64,000 nucleotides of DNA. It comes from Microbacterium sp. HD4P20. Its GTDB lineage: Bacteria > Actinomycetota > Actinomycetes > Actinomycetales > Microbacteriaceae. The stretch spans positions 124,001-188,000 of the forward strand of contig NZ_JAHZQZ020000014.1 of assembly GCF_019449275.2 (NCBI RefSeq), in the 5' to 3' direction. Positions 18,322 to 27,533 of the stretch are shown here, one piece after another. The notes under the pieces are model-generated. The model worked only from the letters and a program-made list of their open reading frames with translations, ran no database searches and was not told the origin of the DNA. Numbering within the stretch: position 1 is the stretch's first letter; each line of letters starts with the position of its first letter. Position numbers and translations under genes: made by a program.

Positions 18322-18348
18322 GTTACTTCTCGGTCACTTCTCCATCAC
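18322..18348 (-). promoter_or_regulatory. Putative GlnR operator upstream of narK
   Basis: Read on the minus strand: GTGAT, six bases, GTGAC, six bases, GTAAC. The central pair GTGAC-n6-GTAAC differs from the GlnR consensus gTnAC-n6-GaAAC at one base, and the three half sites are exactly 11 bp apart. The site is 69-95 bases upstream of narK. Confidence 0.45.
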
Positions 18349-18436
18349 GGGCATGGAGGGACCTCGGTTGGCACCGCGACACACGTCGGAAACACGGCGA
18401 CGGATGCCGCAATCCCGCGGTTGTAATGTCGATGGC

Positions 18437-19120
18437 ATGCGCGTCGACATCGTCACGATCTTCCCGACGTTCTTCGACGTGCTGGGCGTCTCACTCATCG
18501 GCAAGGCCCGTGACCGCGGCATTCTCGACATGCACGTCCACGACCTGCGCGACTGGACCCACGATCGTCATCGCACCGTCGACGACACGCCCTACGGCGG
18601 CGGCGCCGGCATGGTGATGAAGCCCGAACCGTGGGGCGAAGCCCTCGACGCGATTCTCAGTGACGATGCCGTGCTGCTCGTGCCTTCTCCGGCCGGCGAG
18701 GTCTTCTCTCAGTCGATGGCACGTGAGCTGGCCACCGAGTCCCATCTCGTCTTCGCGTGCGGCCGCTACGAGGGGATCGATCAACGCGTGGTCGATCATT
18801 ACGCCGCGCACGGACGGGTCCGCTTGGTGAGCCTGGGCGACTACGTGCTCAACGGGGGAGAAGTGGCTGCGATGGCCGTCATCGAGGCCGTGTCGCGTCT
18901 GATCCCGGGCGTCGTGGGAAATCCCGAGAGCCTCGTGGAGGAATCGCACGAGCTCGGCCTTCTCGAGTACCCCAGTTACACCAAGCCCGCTCAGTGGCGC
19001 GGTCTGGACGTGCCACCGGTGCTCCTCAGCGGCAACCACGGCGCGATCGCCGCGTGGCGGCGTGAGCAGAGTCTCGCCCGGACGCGGACGCATCGCCCCG
19101 ATCTGCTACCGGAGGAGTGA
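18437..19120 (+). CDS. trmD: tRNA (guanine-N1-)-methyltransferase TrmD
   Basis: 227 residues. TrmD methylates G37 of tRNAs that read CNN codons, preventing frameshifts. The SPOUT trefoil-knot motifs are visible: [11 protein letters not shown] and [11 protein letters not shown], plus T-P-Y-G-G-G-A-G-M near the N-terminus. There is no RBS; TAATGT at 18424-18429 lies seven bases before the ATG, so the gene seems to have its own leaderless promoter, as expected once separated from rimM. It is convergent with the hemD-like gene, three bases away. Confidence 0.97.
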   Translation: MRVDIVTIFPTFFDVLGVSLIGKARDRGILDMHVHDLRDWTHDRHRTVDDTPYGGGAGMVMKPEPWGEALDAILSDDAVLLVPSPAGEVFSQSMARELATESHLVFACGRYEGIDQRVVDHYAAHGRVRLVSLGDYVLNGGEVAAMAVIEAVSRLIPGVVGNPESLVEESHELGLLEYPSYTKPAQWRGLDVPPVLLSGNHGAIAAWRREQSLARTRTHRPDLLPEE

Positions 19121-19123
19121 GCC

Positions 19124-20299
19124 TCACGCGGACGCCTCGGCGGGGTCCAGCACGTTGAGTCGATAGCCGCGCTTGACCACGGTCTTGATCAGGTCCGGCA
19201 CACCCAACGCTTCACGCAAGCGGGCGACGGCCATCTCCACCGCGTGCGTGTTCTCGCCCGAGCGCGGTAGTGCACTCTGCAGCCGCTGGCGCGACACGAC
19301 ACCCCCGCCGGCGTCGAACAGTGTGGCGAAGATCTCGGTGCCGGTGCGCGAGAGCGGCACGTGCCGTCCGTCGAGCACGATCCCGCCGCTGCGCAGTTCG
19401 AGGCGCCCGGCGACGGTGGGGAGGGATGCCATGTGTCCGCCGCCGAAATGGGTCACCACCGCGCGCACGAGTGACCCCAGCCGTCCGCGCTCGGCGACGA
19501 GGGGATCGATGCCGACATCCCGCAGGGGTCCTGCGGTGATCGGACCGACGGCGGCCATGAGCAGCCGTCCGCGTGCGGCGAGCTCCACGACGTCGTCCCG
19601 CACTCCTTCGCGGGCGGCCGCGGCCAGCCATTCGGCAGCCCCCGGCGCGGAGGTGAACAGGACGGCATCGACCTCGCCCTGAGCACACGCCATCACCGAG
19701 CGCGACACGGCGGCAGCATCGGGGGGTGGGCCCCATCGATACACCGTGAGACTGACCACGTCGGCGCCGTGGCGCTCGAACAGGTCATCGAGCCCGTCGG
19801 CACCGGAACCGTGGTGCTGCACCGCGACCCGGCGACCCGCGACGCCTTCCGCGAGCAGGTACTCGCCGAGCTCGGTCGACGTCTCGGATTCGGCGACCCA
19901 GTCGGCGGTCAGTCCGGCCTGCTGGATCGCTCCCCGCGCCTTCGGACCACGGGCGACGATCTGGGCACGAGAGAGCGCGGCGTGCAGCGCGTCGAGGAGC
20001 CCGGCCTCGTCGGCGGCCTCCATCCAGCCGCGGAAGCCGACGCCGGTGGTGGCGACGACGATGTCGGGCGCCGCCGCGATGAGCGCGCGAGTGGCAGCGA
20101 CGAGGGCATCGTCGTCGATGTGGGGGATGATCGTGAGCGCCGGAGCATGGCGCACCTGGGCGCCGTGCCGTTCGAGGGCGGCGGCGAGCTCGAGTGAACG
20201 CCGGTCGACCGCGATGACGATGGAGCAGCCGTCGAGGGCTGCCGAGAGGATGGGGCGCGGCGGGTCCGCAGGCTGCGCGGCACCGGGTGGAGCAGTCAC
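19124..20299 (-). CDS. HemD-like domain plus winged-helix regulator (NnaR type)
   Basis: 391 residues. The first 280 or so form a uroporphyrinogen-III synthase (HemD) fold (SIVIAVDRRSLELAAALERHG, V-A-T-T-G-V-G-F-R-G, V-L-F-T-S-A-P-G-A). The last 90 are an OmpR/PhoB-type winged helix (LSRTGTEIFATLFDAGGG ... V-K-R-G-Y-R-L-N-V). This two-part layout matches NnaR-type proteins, known from Streptomyces and Mycobacterium as nitrate/nitrite assimilation regulators acting with GlnR. It is the last gene of the nirB-nirD-cobA operon and its ATG overlaps the cobA stop by four bases. It may also keep HemD activity; the sequence alone cannot say. Confidence 0.85.
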   Translation of the reverse strand: MTAPPGAAQPADPPRPILSAALDGCSIVIAVDRRSLELAAALERHGAQVRHAPALTIIPHIDDDALVAATRALIAAAPDIVVATTGVGFRGWMEAADEAGLLDALHAALSRAQIVARGPKARGAIQQAGLTADWVAESETSTELGEYLLAEGVAGRRVAVQHHGSGADGLDDLFERHGADVVSLTVYRWGPPPDAAAVSRSVMACAQGEVDAVLFTSAPGAAEWLAAAAREGVRDDVVELAARGRLLMAAVGPITAGPLRDVGIDPLVAERGRLGSLVRAVVTHFGGGHMASLPTVAGRLELRSGGIVLDGRHVPLSRTGTEIFATLFDAGGGVVSRQRLQSALPRSGENTHAVEMAVARLREALGVPDLIKTVVKRGYRLNVLDPAEASA

Positions 20300-21072
20300 A
20301 GCGATGCGCCGCCTGACCCCGACCGCGCGGCGAGCAGATCGGGCACGAGCATCCCGGCGCGTGCCACTTCGCCGACGACGATCACGGCGGGATTGCGCAC
20401 GCCGATGCGACCCGCTTCGAGCACCACGGCCCCGAGTGTCGTACGAGTGGTGCGCTGGTCGGCGTGATGACCGCGTTCGACGATCGCGACCGGCCGATCC
20501 GCGCCGACACCGGCGTGCAGAGCATCCGCGGCCAACCGCGGAAGCGCCCCCACGCCCATCAGAATGACGGTCGTCACGCTGTCATCGCCCAGCGCGGCGA
20601 GGGTCGCGCCGGTCATCTCGGACTGGCCGTTGACGATGTGGACCGCGGAGGCGACGGCCCGATGGGTCACCGGGATTCCGGCGGCTTCGGGTACGGCGAC
20701 GGCACTCGTGACACCGGGCACGACATCGACCGGGATGCCGGCGGTCACACACGCCGTCACTTCCTCGCCGCCGCGGCCGAAGACGAACGGGTCGCCGCCC
20801 TTCAGGCGCACGACACGCTTTCCGGCGCGGGCCCGGTCGACGAGGATCGCGTTGATCTCGTCCTGCGGGACGGGGTGGTGTCCTGGCAGCTTCCCGACGT
20901 CGATCACTTCCACCTCGGGCGCGAGATGATCACGCACATCGGTGGGTCCCAGGCGGTCCATCACCACGACGTCAGCGCGCAGGAGCAGGCGCCACGCGCG
21001 CAGCGTCATGAGGTCGATGGGGCCAGGTCCGCCGCCGACGAGGTCGACGCGTCCGGTGGTCAGGCTGTTCAC
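20296..21072 (-). CDS. cobA: Uroporphyrinogen-III C-methyltransferase (SUMT)
   Basis: 258 residues. SUMT methylates uroporphyrinogen III twice to precorrin-2, the entry to sirohaem and cobalamin. The SAM-binding V-G-G-G-P-G (12-17) and the L-K-G-G-D-P-F-V-F-G-R-G-G-E-E motif are intact. There is no CysG-type dehydrogenase/chelatase domain, so the later sirohaem steps must be encoded elsewhere. Four-base overlaps on both sides couple it to nirD and to the HemD-like regulator gene. Its job here is to feed the sirohaem of NirB. Confidence 0.95.
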   Translation of the reverse strand: MNSLTTGRVDLVGGGPGPIDLMTLRAWRLLLRADVVVMDRLGPTDVRDHLAPEVEVIDVGKLPGHHPVPQDEINAILVDRARAGKRVVRLKGGDPFVFGRGGEEVTACVTAGIPVDVVPGVTSAVAVPEAAGIPVTHRAVASAVHIVNGQSEMTGATLAALGDDSVTTVILMGVGALPRLAADALHAGVGADRPVAIVERGHHADQRTTRTTLGAVVLEAGRIGVRNPAVIVVGEVARAGMLVPDLLAARSGSGGASL

Positions 21073-21452
21073 GGTTCACCCTCCCATCGCACCAGGACAT
21101 TCCCGTCATCCACCGCGACGGGCCAGACATGCAGCGACATCGGCTCCTTGCCCTGCGTGTCCAGGCAGGTGCCGGTCCGCAGGTCGAAGACCTGCTTGAA
21201 CATCGGCGACGCCACGGTGGGGGCATCCTGCCTGGTCCCGACGATGCCCCGCGAGATCACGTTCGCGCGACTGTACGGGTCGAAGTTCGAGACCGCGTGC
21301 ACACGCCCGGTGGTGAGCAGGAACAGGGCGATCTGCGTGCCCCCGAGGAGGGCCGCACGCCCCCGCTCCACCTCGAGATCATCGACCGCGCACACCCGGA
21401 CCCAGCCGGATGGGGTCACCGTGTCATCCCTCTGCGGCTCGACGAGCGTCAT
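21069..21452 (-). CDS. nirD: Nitrite reductase [NAD(P)H] small subunit
   Basis: 127 residues with a Rieske-like fold that lacks the usual Cys/His cluster ligands, as is normal for NirD (W-V-R-V-C-A-V-D-D-L ... A-S-P-M-F-K-Q-V-F-D-L-R-T-G-T-C-L-D). It forms the cytoplasmic nitrite reductase with NirB. The ATG overlaps the nirB stop (ATGA), giving coupled translation at matched amounts. Confidence 0.93.
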   Translation of the reverse strand: MTLVEPQRDDTVTPSGWVRVCAVDDLEVERGRAALLGGTQIALFLLTTGRVHAVSNFDPYSRANVISRGIVGTRQDAPTVASPMFKQVFDLRTGTCLDTQGKEPMSLHVWPVAVDDGNVLVRWEGEP

Positions 21453-24106
21453 CTGCGCACCTCCAGGGTCGTGCCGGCGATGAGCACGCCGCCCTCGGCG
21501 CGCTCCCGCTCCGTCGCGGGGCGAGGCTGCCCGCGTTCGGCGGTGTACGCGAGTGAGGGGTCGGGCGTGCTGGGGGCGTTGACGAACGACGCGAACCGGC
21601 GGAGCTTCTCGGGGTCTTCGAGCGTCGCCTTCCACTCGTCCTGGTACGCATCGACATGACCCGCCATCGCGGCGTCGAGATCGGCGCAGATGCCGAGGCT
21701 GTCGTCGAAGATGACCGCGCGCAAGCCCTCGATCCCGCCGTCCAGATCCTCGAACCACGGGGCGGTGCGCTGCAGCCGATCGGCGGTGAAGATGTAGTAC
21801 ATCAGGAACCGGTCGATCGCGGTCAGCAGCTCGCCGTCGCTCAATCCCTCCGCCAGGAGCACCGCATGGCGTGGCGTGAAGCCGCCGTTGCCTCCGACGT
21901 ACATGTTCCAGCCGGCCTCGGTGGCGATGACGCCGACATCCTTGCCTCGGGCCTCCGCGCATTCGCGTGCGCACCCGGAGACGCCCAGCTTGATCTTGTG
22001 CGGAGAGCGCAGGCCGCGGTAGCGCAACTCGAGCTGCACGGCCATTCCCACCGAGTCCTGCACGCCGTAGCGGCACCAGGTCGAGCCCACGCAGGACTTC
22101 ACGGTGCGCAGGGACTTGCCGTAGGCGTGCCCCGACTCGAACCCGGCGTCGACGAGCTGCTTCCAGATCTCGGGCAACTGCTCCAGCCGCGCCCCGAACA
22201 TGTCGATCCGCTGGCCGCCGGTGATCTTCGTGTAGAGGCCGAAGTCCTTGGCGACCTGCCCGATCACCAGGAGTCCTTCGGGCGTGATCTCGCCACCGGG
22301 GATGCGGGGGACGACCGAGTAGCTGCCGTCCTTCTGCAGGTTGGCCATCACGTGGTCGTTGGTGTCCTGGAGCGTCGCGTTCTCGCCGTCGAGCACGTGA
22401 CGACCGACGAGCGTGGAGAGGATGCTGGCCAGGGCGGGCTTGCAGATGTCGCAGCCGCGACCCGTGCCGAACCGCTCGATGACGCTGCTGAAGGTGCCCA
22501 GCCCCGAAACCCGGACCGCGTCGAACAGCTGACGGCGTGACATGTCGAAGTGTTCGCAGAGCGCGTTACTCAGTGCCGCGCCGGTCTTGGCGAGCTCGCT
22601 TCCGACGATCTTCTTGACCATCGTCACGCACGATCCGCAAGCGGCGCCCGCCTTCGTGCAGGCCTTGACGGCTGCGACGTCGGTGCAGCCCTCCTCGTGC
22701 ACGGCGTGGCGGATCGTGCCCGCCGTGACGCTGTTGCACGAGCACACCAGTGCCTCGTCGGGCAGGTCGCCCGTCGGGGCGGCGACGCCGCCCTCGGGCA
22801 TGAGGTACGCCGCGGGGTCGCCGCCGAGCGTGCCGCCGACCAGCGGCCGCAGCGATCCGTACGCAGACGCGTCGCCCACGAGGATGCCGCCCAGCAGCGT
22901 TTTCGCGTCATCCGACAGGACGAGCTTCTTGTAGACGCCCGCGACCGGATCGGCGTAGGTCACATCCAGGGCGCCGGGCGTCTCGGCGAAGGCGTCGCCG
23001 AAGCTTGCGACATCGACGCCCGAGAGCTTCAGCTTGGTGGACAGGTCGTACCCGGGGAACGCGGCGTCGCCGCCGAGCAGACGCGTGGCGGCGACCTCGG
23101 CCATCGCGTATCCCGGCGCGACCAATCCCACGCACATGCCGTCGTAGTTGGCCACCTCGCCGATCGCGAGCACCCGCGGGTCGGAGGTCTGGCAGCCGGC
23201 GTCGATGAGCACGCCGCCGCGAGGATGCACGTCCAGCTCGGCGCCACGAGCCAGTTCGTCCCGGGGCCGCACGCCCACCGTGAAGACGACGACATCGGTG
23301 TGTGCGTAGCTGCCATCGCGGAATTCCAGCCCGGTCACTTGGCCCGAGCGGTCCGGGTCGAGGCGGGTAGTGACCGTCTCGGTCTTGACCGCGATGCCTC
23401 GCGACTCGATCAGCCGCCGCAGGGCGTTGCCGCCGGCGAGGTCCAGCTGCGCCGACATGAGCCGGTCCGATGACTGCACGACGGTGCAGTCGACGTCCAG
23501 GCCCTGCAGTGCACCCGCCGCCTCCAGCCCCAGCAGCCCGCCGCCGATCACGGTACCGGTCAGTGGCCGGCCCAGTTCCGCGGAGCGTCGCTCCACGAAC
23601 GCCTCGAGCTTCTCGACGTCGTCGAGCGTGCGATACACGAAGCAGCCCTCCAGACCGAAGCCGTCCACGGCCAGTCGGGCGGCATACGATCCCGTGGCCA
23701 GGACGAGCCGGTCGTAGGAGAGGCTGATGCCGCTGCGCGTTGTGACGCGTCGCGCAGTCCGGTCGATGCGAGCCACGGCGTCACCGCGGACGAACCGCAG
23801 ACGCTCATCGTCGAGGATGCTTCGGTCGAGCGTCAGGTCGTCGGGGGAGGCGCCGGCGAAGAAGCCGGTGAGGCCGACGCGATCGTACGGGTGCCGGTCC
23901 TCCTCCCCGATGAGGGTCACGCGCCACTGTTCGTCGGCGCGGCTGAGCAGGCTCTCGACGAAGCGGTGCGCCACCATTCCCGCGCCCACGACCACCACGT
24001 GTGTGCCGAGGGCCGGGGTGGAGCGCATGTCGTCACGGTACGCCGCGGATGTTGCGGGGGCGTCAGCGCCATGTTTCGGGCTCTTGACGCGGTCGGGGTG
24101 GGCCAT
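21449..24106 (-). CDS. nirB: Nitrite reductase [NAD(P)H] large subunit
   Basis: 885 residues. Parts in order: an FAD/NAD-binding pyridine-nucleotide reductase module (HVVVVGAGMVAHRFVESL), a BFD-like [2Fe-2S] site (C-S-C-N-S-V-T-A-G ... C-G-S-C), a second BFD-like stretch (G-R-G-C-D-I-C-K-P), then the sulfite/nitrite reductase haem domain with the sirohaem/[4Fe-4S] cysteines in C-V-G-S-T-W-C-R-Y-G and V-S-G-C-A-R-E-C. It reduces nitrite to ammonium using NAD(P)H. It is the first gene of nirB-nirD-cobA-hemD/wHTH. About 35 residues precede the FAD fold, so the true start may be a little internal. Confidence 0.96.
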   Translation of the reverse strand: MAHPDRVKSPKHGADAPATSAAYRDDMRSTPALGTHVVVVGAGMVAHRFVESLLSRADEQWRVTLIGEEDRHPYDRVGLTGFFAGASPDDLTLDRSILDDERLRFVRGDAVARIDRTARRVTTRSGISLSYDRLVLATGSYAARLAVDGFGLEGCFVYRTLDDVEKLEAFVERRSAELGRPLTGTVIGGGLLGLEAAGALQGLDVDCTVVQSSDRLMSAQLDLAGGNALRRLIESRGIAVKTETVTTRLDPDRSGQVTGLEFRDGSYAHTDVVVFTVGVRPRDELARGAELDVHPRGGVLIDAGCQTSDPRVLAIGEVANYDGMCVGLVAPGYAMAEVAATRLLGGDAAFPGYDLSTKLKLSGVDVASFGDAFAETPGALDVTYADPVAGVYKKLVLSDDAKTLLGGILVGDASAYGSLRPLVGGTLGGDPAAYLMPEGGVAAPTGDLPDEALVCSCNSVTAGTIRHAVHEEGCTDVAAVKACTKAGAACGSCVTMVKKIVGSELAKTGAALSNALCEHFDMSRRQLFDAVRVSGLGTFSSVIERFGTGRGCDICKPALASILSTLVGRHVLDGENATLQDTNDHVMANLQKDGSYSVVPRIPGGEITPEGLLVIGQVAKDFGLYTKITGGQRIDMFGARLEQLPEIWKQLVDAGFESGHAYGKSLRTVKSCVGSTWCRYGVQDSVGMAVQLELRYRGLRSPHKIKLGVSGCARECAEARGKDVGVIATEAGWNMYVGGNGGFTPRHAVLLAEGLSDGELLTAIDRFLMYYIFTADRLQRTAPWFEDLDGGIEGLRAVIFDDSLGICADLDAAMAGHVDAYQDEWKATLEDPEKLRRFASFVNAPSTPDPSLAYTAERGQPRPATERERAEGGVLIAGTTLEVRR

Positions 24107-24191
24107 GGCATCTCCTGATCGACGTGGGTCTCTCGGTGACAGCGACGCTAAGTGCCGGGTGTTTCCTCACCCGGCGGGCTCTGGTTTCCCC

Positions 24192-24208
24192 GAGCGAACG
24201 TTTCGCTC
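24192..24208. promoter_or_regulatory. Inverted repeat in the nirB-glgX intergenic region
   Basis: GAGCGAA and TTCGCTC, seven bases each, perfect, three bases apart, about 90 bases upstream of nirB. Size and spacing fit an operator for a dimeric regulator, perhaps of nirB. No good GlnR box was found here. The protein that binds it is unknown. Confidence 0.35.
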
Positions 24209-24266
24209 ACAGCTCGGCGGCGCGCAATGTGAGGGGACGGCGCCGCAGCCCAGCGGCCGCCGTCGG

Positions 24267-24378
24267 TAGGGTTGCGCACAGGCGGTGCGCGCCACACGGC
24301 GCGCACCAGACAGCGCACCAGAGCGTGCGCACCGGAGAGGGCGCACGGAAGAGTGTGACCTCAGCCAGGGGGATGACG
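24267..24378 (+). promoter_or_regulatory. Probable glgX promoter and hairpin leader
   Basis: TAGGGT at 24267-24272 could be a -10 box. The following leader holds a perfect ten-base inverted repeat (24284-24293 with 24298-24307, GGTGCGCGCC / GGCGCGCACC) around ACAC, then repeats of GCGCACCAGA (24301, 24313) and GTGCGCACC (24325). A strong hairpin this close to the presumed transcript start suggests an RNA-level control or an operator; nothing known was recognised. Confidence 0.4.
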
Positions 24379-26580
24379 ATGCAGACGTGGCCCGGATCGG
24401 CGTATCCGCTCGGTGCGACCTTCGACGGAGGCGGCACGAACTTCGCCCTCTTCAGCGAGGGCGCCGAGCGGGTGGAACTGTGTCTGTTCGGCGAGCGCGG
24501 CGGGGAGAGCCGGGTCGAGCTCGACGAGGTCGATGCCTTCGTATGGCACGCCTACGTGCCCAACGTCCAGCCGGGGCAGCGCTACGGCTACCGCGTCCAC
24601 GGTCCGTACGATCCCGCGAACGGCCTGCGATTCAATCCGGCCAAGCTGCTGCTCGATCCGTACGCGAAAGCGGTCGAGGGCCGGGTCGCCTGGGGACAGT
24701 CGGTGTACGGGTACACCTTCCGCGACCCCGATTCCCGCAACGACGAGGACTCCGCGGCCGACATGCCGAAGGGCGTCGTCGTCAATCCGTTCTTCGACTG
24801 GGCAGGCGATCGCAAGCCTGCGACGCCGTACTCCGAGACGCTGATCTACGAGGCGCACGTCCGCGGCCTCACGATGCGGCATCCCGCGATTCCCGACGAG
24901 ATGCGCGGAACGTACAGCGCCCTCGCGCACCCCGCGATCATCGACCATCTCCTGACCGTGGGCGTGACCGCGATCGAGCTGATGCCCGTGCATCAGTTCG
25001 TCGACGACGCGGTGCTGGCCGACAAGGGGCTCTCGAACTACTGGGGCTACAACACGATCTCGTTCTTCGCACCCCACAACGGCTACGCCGCCACCGGGGA
25101 GCGTGGGCAGCAGGTGCAGGAGTTCAAGGGGATGGTGCGCGCGCTCCATGCGGCGGGCATCGAGGTGATTCTCGATGTCGTGTACAACCACACCGCCGAG
25201 GGCAATCATCTGGGTCCGACGCTGTCGATGCGTGGGATCGACAACGCGGCGTACTACAAGCTCGACGAAGACGACCGGCGTTTCTACACCGACTACACCG
25301 GCACCGGGAACAGCCTCAACGTGCGCAATCCGCACTCGCTGCAACTGATCATGGACTCGCTCCGCTACTGGGTGCTCGAGATGCATGTCGACGGCTTCCG
25401 GTTCGACCTGGCCTCCGCACTGGCACGTGAGTTCTACGATGTTGATCGCCTGTCGGCCTTCTTCGAGCTGGTGCAGCAGGATCCGGTGGTCTCGCAGGTC
25501 AAGCTCATCGCCGAGCCGTGGGATGTCGGTCCCGGCGGCTACCAGGTCGGCAACTTCCCTCCGCAATGGACGGAGTGGAACGGCAAGTACCGCGACACCG
25601 TCCGTGATTTCTGGAGGGGAGAGCCGCAGGCTCTCGGCGAGTTCGCCTCGCGCCTGACCGGGTCGGCCGACCTCTACGAGCACTCCGGACGGCGTCCCGT
25701 GGCATCCGTCAACTTCGTGACAGCCCACGACGGCTTCACGCTGCGAGACCTGGTCTCGTACAACGACAAGCACAACGACGCCAACGGTGAAGAGGGCCGA
25801 GACGGCGCGGACGACAACCGGTCGAACAACTTCGGCGTCGAAGGACCGACCGACGACCCGGCGGTGCTCACGCTGCGCGCCCGCCAGCAGCGTAATTTCC
25901 TCACCACGCTGCTGCTGTCGCAGGGTGTGCCGATGCTGCTGCACGGTGACGAGATCGGACGAACGCAGGGCGGCAACAACAACGGCTACGCGCAGGACAA
26001 CGAGACGACGTGGATGGACTGGGATGCCGCGGATCGCCCGCTGCTGGAGTTCACTGCGGCACTGGCGCGACTGCGTCGCGACCACCCGACCTTCCGCCGC
26101 CGCCGCTTCTTCGAGGGCAGGCCGGTCCGCGAGACCGGTGATGCCCTGCCGGACATCGCGTGGCTGCGCCCCGACGGCACCCTGATGCGGCCGGAGGACT
26201 GGGACTCGGGTTTCGGCAGGGCGATTGGCGTGTTCCTCAACGGCACGGGCATCCGTGAACGCGATCGGCGGGGCGAAGAGATCCGCGACCGCCACTTCAT
26301 CGTCCTCTTCAACGCCGGCGATGACATCATCGACTTCCACATCCCCGTGGTGGACCGCAGCCCGGACTGGGAGGTGGTCGTCGACACGTCGGGGGAGCGA
26401 GCTGACTCACAGCTCGTCAAGCCGGGCGACGTCGTGCGGCTGGAGGCGAAGTCGACCATCGTCCTCAGCGAGCACCCGCGCAAGGTGGGAGAGCCTGATC
26501 ACTCGGTCGCCGCGTCACTGGCCGCGCTGGCAGCGCACCGGGACCCGGCCCACGCGCCCCCGGCGCAAGTGCGCACCTGA
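24379..26580 (+). CDS. glgX: Glycogen debranching enzyme GlgX (first copy)
   Basis: 733 residues: N-terminal CBM48 ([15 protein letters not shown]), GH13 TIM barrel with [17 protein letters not shown] (nucleophile Asp), I-A-E-P-W-D (acid/base Glu) and F-V-T-A-H-D-G-F, then a C-terminal beta domain. GlgX/isoamylase-type enzymes cut alpha-1,6 branches. The ATG at 24379 has AGGGGG six bases before it; the ATG at 24373 directly abuts that box and is less likely. A divergent paralogue lies at 50910-52994 with glgE-glgB; this copy instead sits between nirB and map. Confidence 0.93.
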   Translation: MQTWPGSAYPLGATFDGGGTNFALFSEGAERVELCLFGERGGESRVELDEVDAFVWHAYVPNVQPGQRYGYRVHGPYDPANGLRFNPAKLLLDPYAKAVEGRVAWGQSVYGYTFRDPDSRNDEDSAADMPKGVVVNPFFDWAGDRKPATPYSETLIYEAHVRGLTMRHPAIPDEMRGTYSALAHPAIIDHLLTVGVTAIELMPVHQFVDDAVLADKGLSNYWGYNTISFFAPHNGYAATGERGQQVQEFKGMVRALHAAGIEVILDVVYNHTAEGNHLGPTLSMRGIDNAAYYKLDEDDRRFYTDYTGTGNSLNVRNPHSLQLIMDSLRYWVLEMHVDGFRFDLASALAREFYDVDRLSAFFELVQQDPVVSQVKLIAEPWDVGPGGYQVGNFPPQWTEWNGKYRDTVRDFWRGEPQALGEFASRLTGSADLYEHSGRRPVASVNFVTAHDGFTLRDLVSYNDKHNDANGEEGRDGADDNRSNNFGVEGPTDDPAVLTLRARQQRNFLTTLLLSQGVPMLLHGDEIGRTQGGNNNGYAQDNETTWMDWDAADRPLLEFTAALARLRRDHPTFRRRRFFEGRPVRETGDALPDIAWLRPDGTLMRPEDWDSGFGRAIGVFLNGTGIRERDRRGEEIRDRHFIVLFNAGDDIIDFHIPVVDRSPDWEVVVDTSGERADSQLVKPGDVVRLEAKSTIVLSEHPRKVGEPDHSVAASLAALAAHRDPAHAPPAQVRT

Positions 26581-26588
26581 GCCTCGTC

Positions 26589-26626
26589 CGTGCGCCGCGC
26601 GGTGGCTTTCGTGCGCCGCGCGGTGG
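26589..26626. repeat. Short direct repeat between glgX and map
   Basis: CGTGCGCCGCGCGGTGG occurs at 26589-26605 and again at 26610-26626, in the 49-base gap between two convergent genes. No transcription signal was recognised in it. Confidence 0.6.
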
Positions 26627-26629
26627 ATT

Positions 26630-27412
26630 TCAGTCGACGCCGAGCCACGACCGATCGGTCAGCACGATCGGCCCGTCGTCGGTGATCGCGACGGTGTGCT
26701 CGGAGTGCGCGCCGCGTGATCCGTCGGCGGAGCGCAGCGTCCAGCCGTCCGGGTCGGTGATGAGCTCATCGGTGGTCTGCAGGAACCAGGGCTCGAGCGC
26801 GAGGACGAGCCCCGCGCGAAGCGGGTAACCACGGCCGGCCTTGCCGTCGTTGGGCACGTGCGGGTCGCCGTGCATCTCGCGACCCACGCCGTGGCCGCCG
26901 AAGTCGGTGTTGATGACGTGGCCGTCGGCGCGGGCCACCTGCGCGATCGCAGCCGAGATGTCGCCGATGCGATGCGCCGGCGTCGCGGCGGCGATCGCGG
27001 CGTCCAGGGCCCGCTGAGTCGTGTCGATCAGTGCCAGGTCCTCGTCGCGGGGCGTGCCGACCACGAACGAGATCGCGGAGTCGGCGACCCAGCCGTCGAT
27101 GGACACGGCGAAGTCGAGCGTGACCAGGTCGCCGTCGCGCAGGGCGTAGTCGAAGGGGAGACCGTGCAGCACCGCATCGTTGATCGACGTGCAGATCACC
27201 TTGCCGAACGGGCGGGCGCCGAACGACGGGTGGTAGTCGATGTAGCAGGACTCCGCGCCGGCGCGGCGGATCAGGTCGTGTGCGCGACGGTCGATGGCGA
27301 GCAGGTTCGTGCCCACCGATGTCTCGTCGCGCAGCGTCGCAAGGGTCTCGGCGACGAACCGTCCTGCGGGCCTCATGGCCTCGATCTCGGCAGGCGTGCG
27401 CAACTCGATCAT
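26630..27412 (-). CDS. map: Methionine aminopeptidase, type I
   Basis: 260 residues. It removes the initiator Met from nascent proteins. Metal ligands of the pita-bread fold are visible: the two Asp of T-L-D-F-A-V-S-I-D-G-W-V-A-D-S-A, the His in G-G-H-G-V-G-R-E-M-H, Glu in A-L-E-P-W-F, and Glu in A-H-S-E-H-T-V-A-I. It is convergent with glgX and divergent from the membrane protein gene at 27534. Actinobacteria often carry more than one map, so this need not be the only copy. Confidence 0.95.
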   Translation of the reverse strand: MIELRTPAEIEAMRPAGRFVAETLATLRDETSVGTNLLAIDRRAHDLIRRAGAESCYIDYHPSFGARPFGKVICTSINDAVLHGLPFDYALRDGDLVTLDFAVSIDGWVADSAISFVVGTPRDEDLALIDTTQRALDAAIAAATPAHRIGDISAAIAQVARADGHVINTDFGGHGVGREMHGDPHVPNDGKAGRGYPLRAGLVLALEPWFLQTTDELITDPDGWTLRSADGSRGAHSEHTVAITDDGPIVLTDRSWLGVD

Positions 27413-27533
27413 CGGGGGGATTCCTCTCGGTCAGCTCCTATTGTGTCCGAACAGCGGACGCCGGGCTGTGAGGATGCTCCGCGCCACGTTCGAGAGGGCG
27501 CTCGTGGAGCGCGGTAGGCGTAGCATCGAAGGC

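Noticed and set aside
24131..24210. Possible GlnR box upstream of nirB (GTGAC and several GTTTC words)
   Set aside because: The half sites are not at 11-bp phasing on either strand, so the match is no better than chance.
24361..26340. 659-codon open frame antisense to glgX
   Set aside because: Same shadow effect; the sense strand has clear GH13 motifs throughout.
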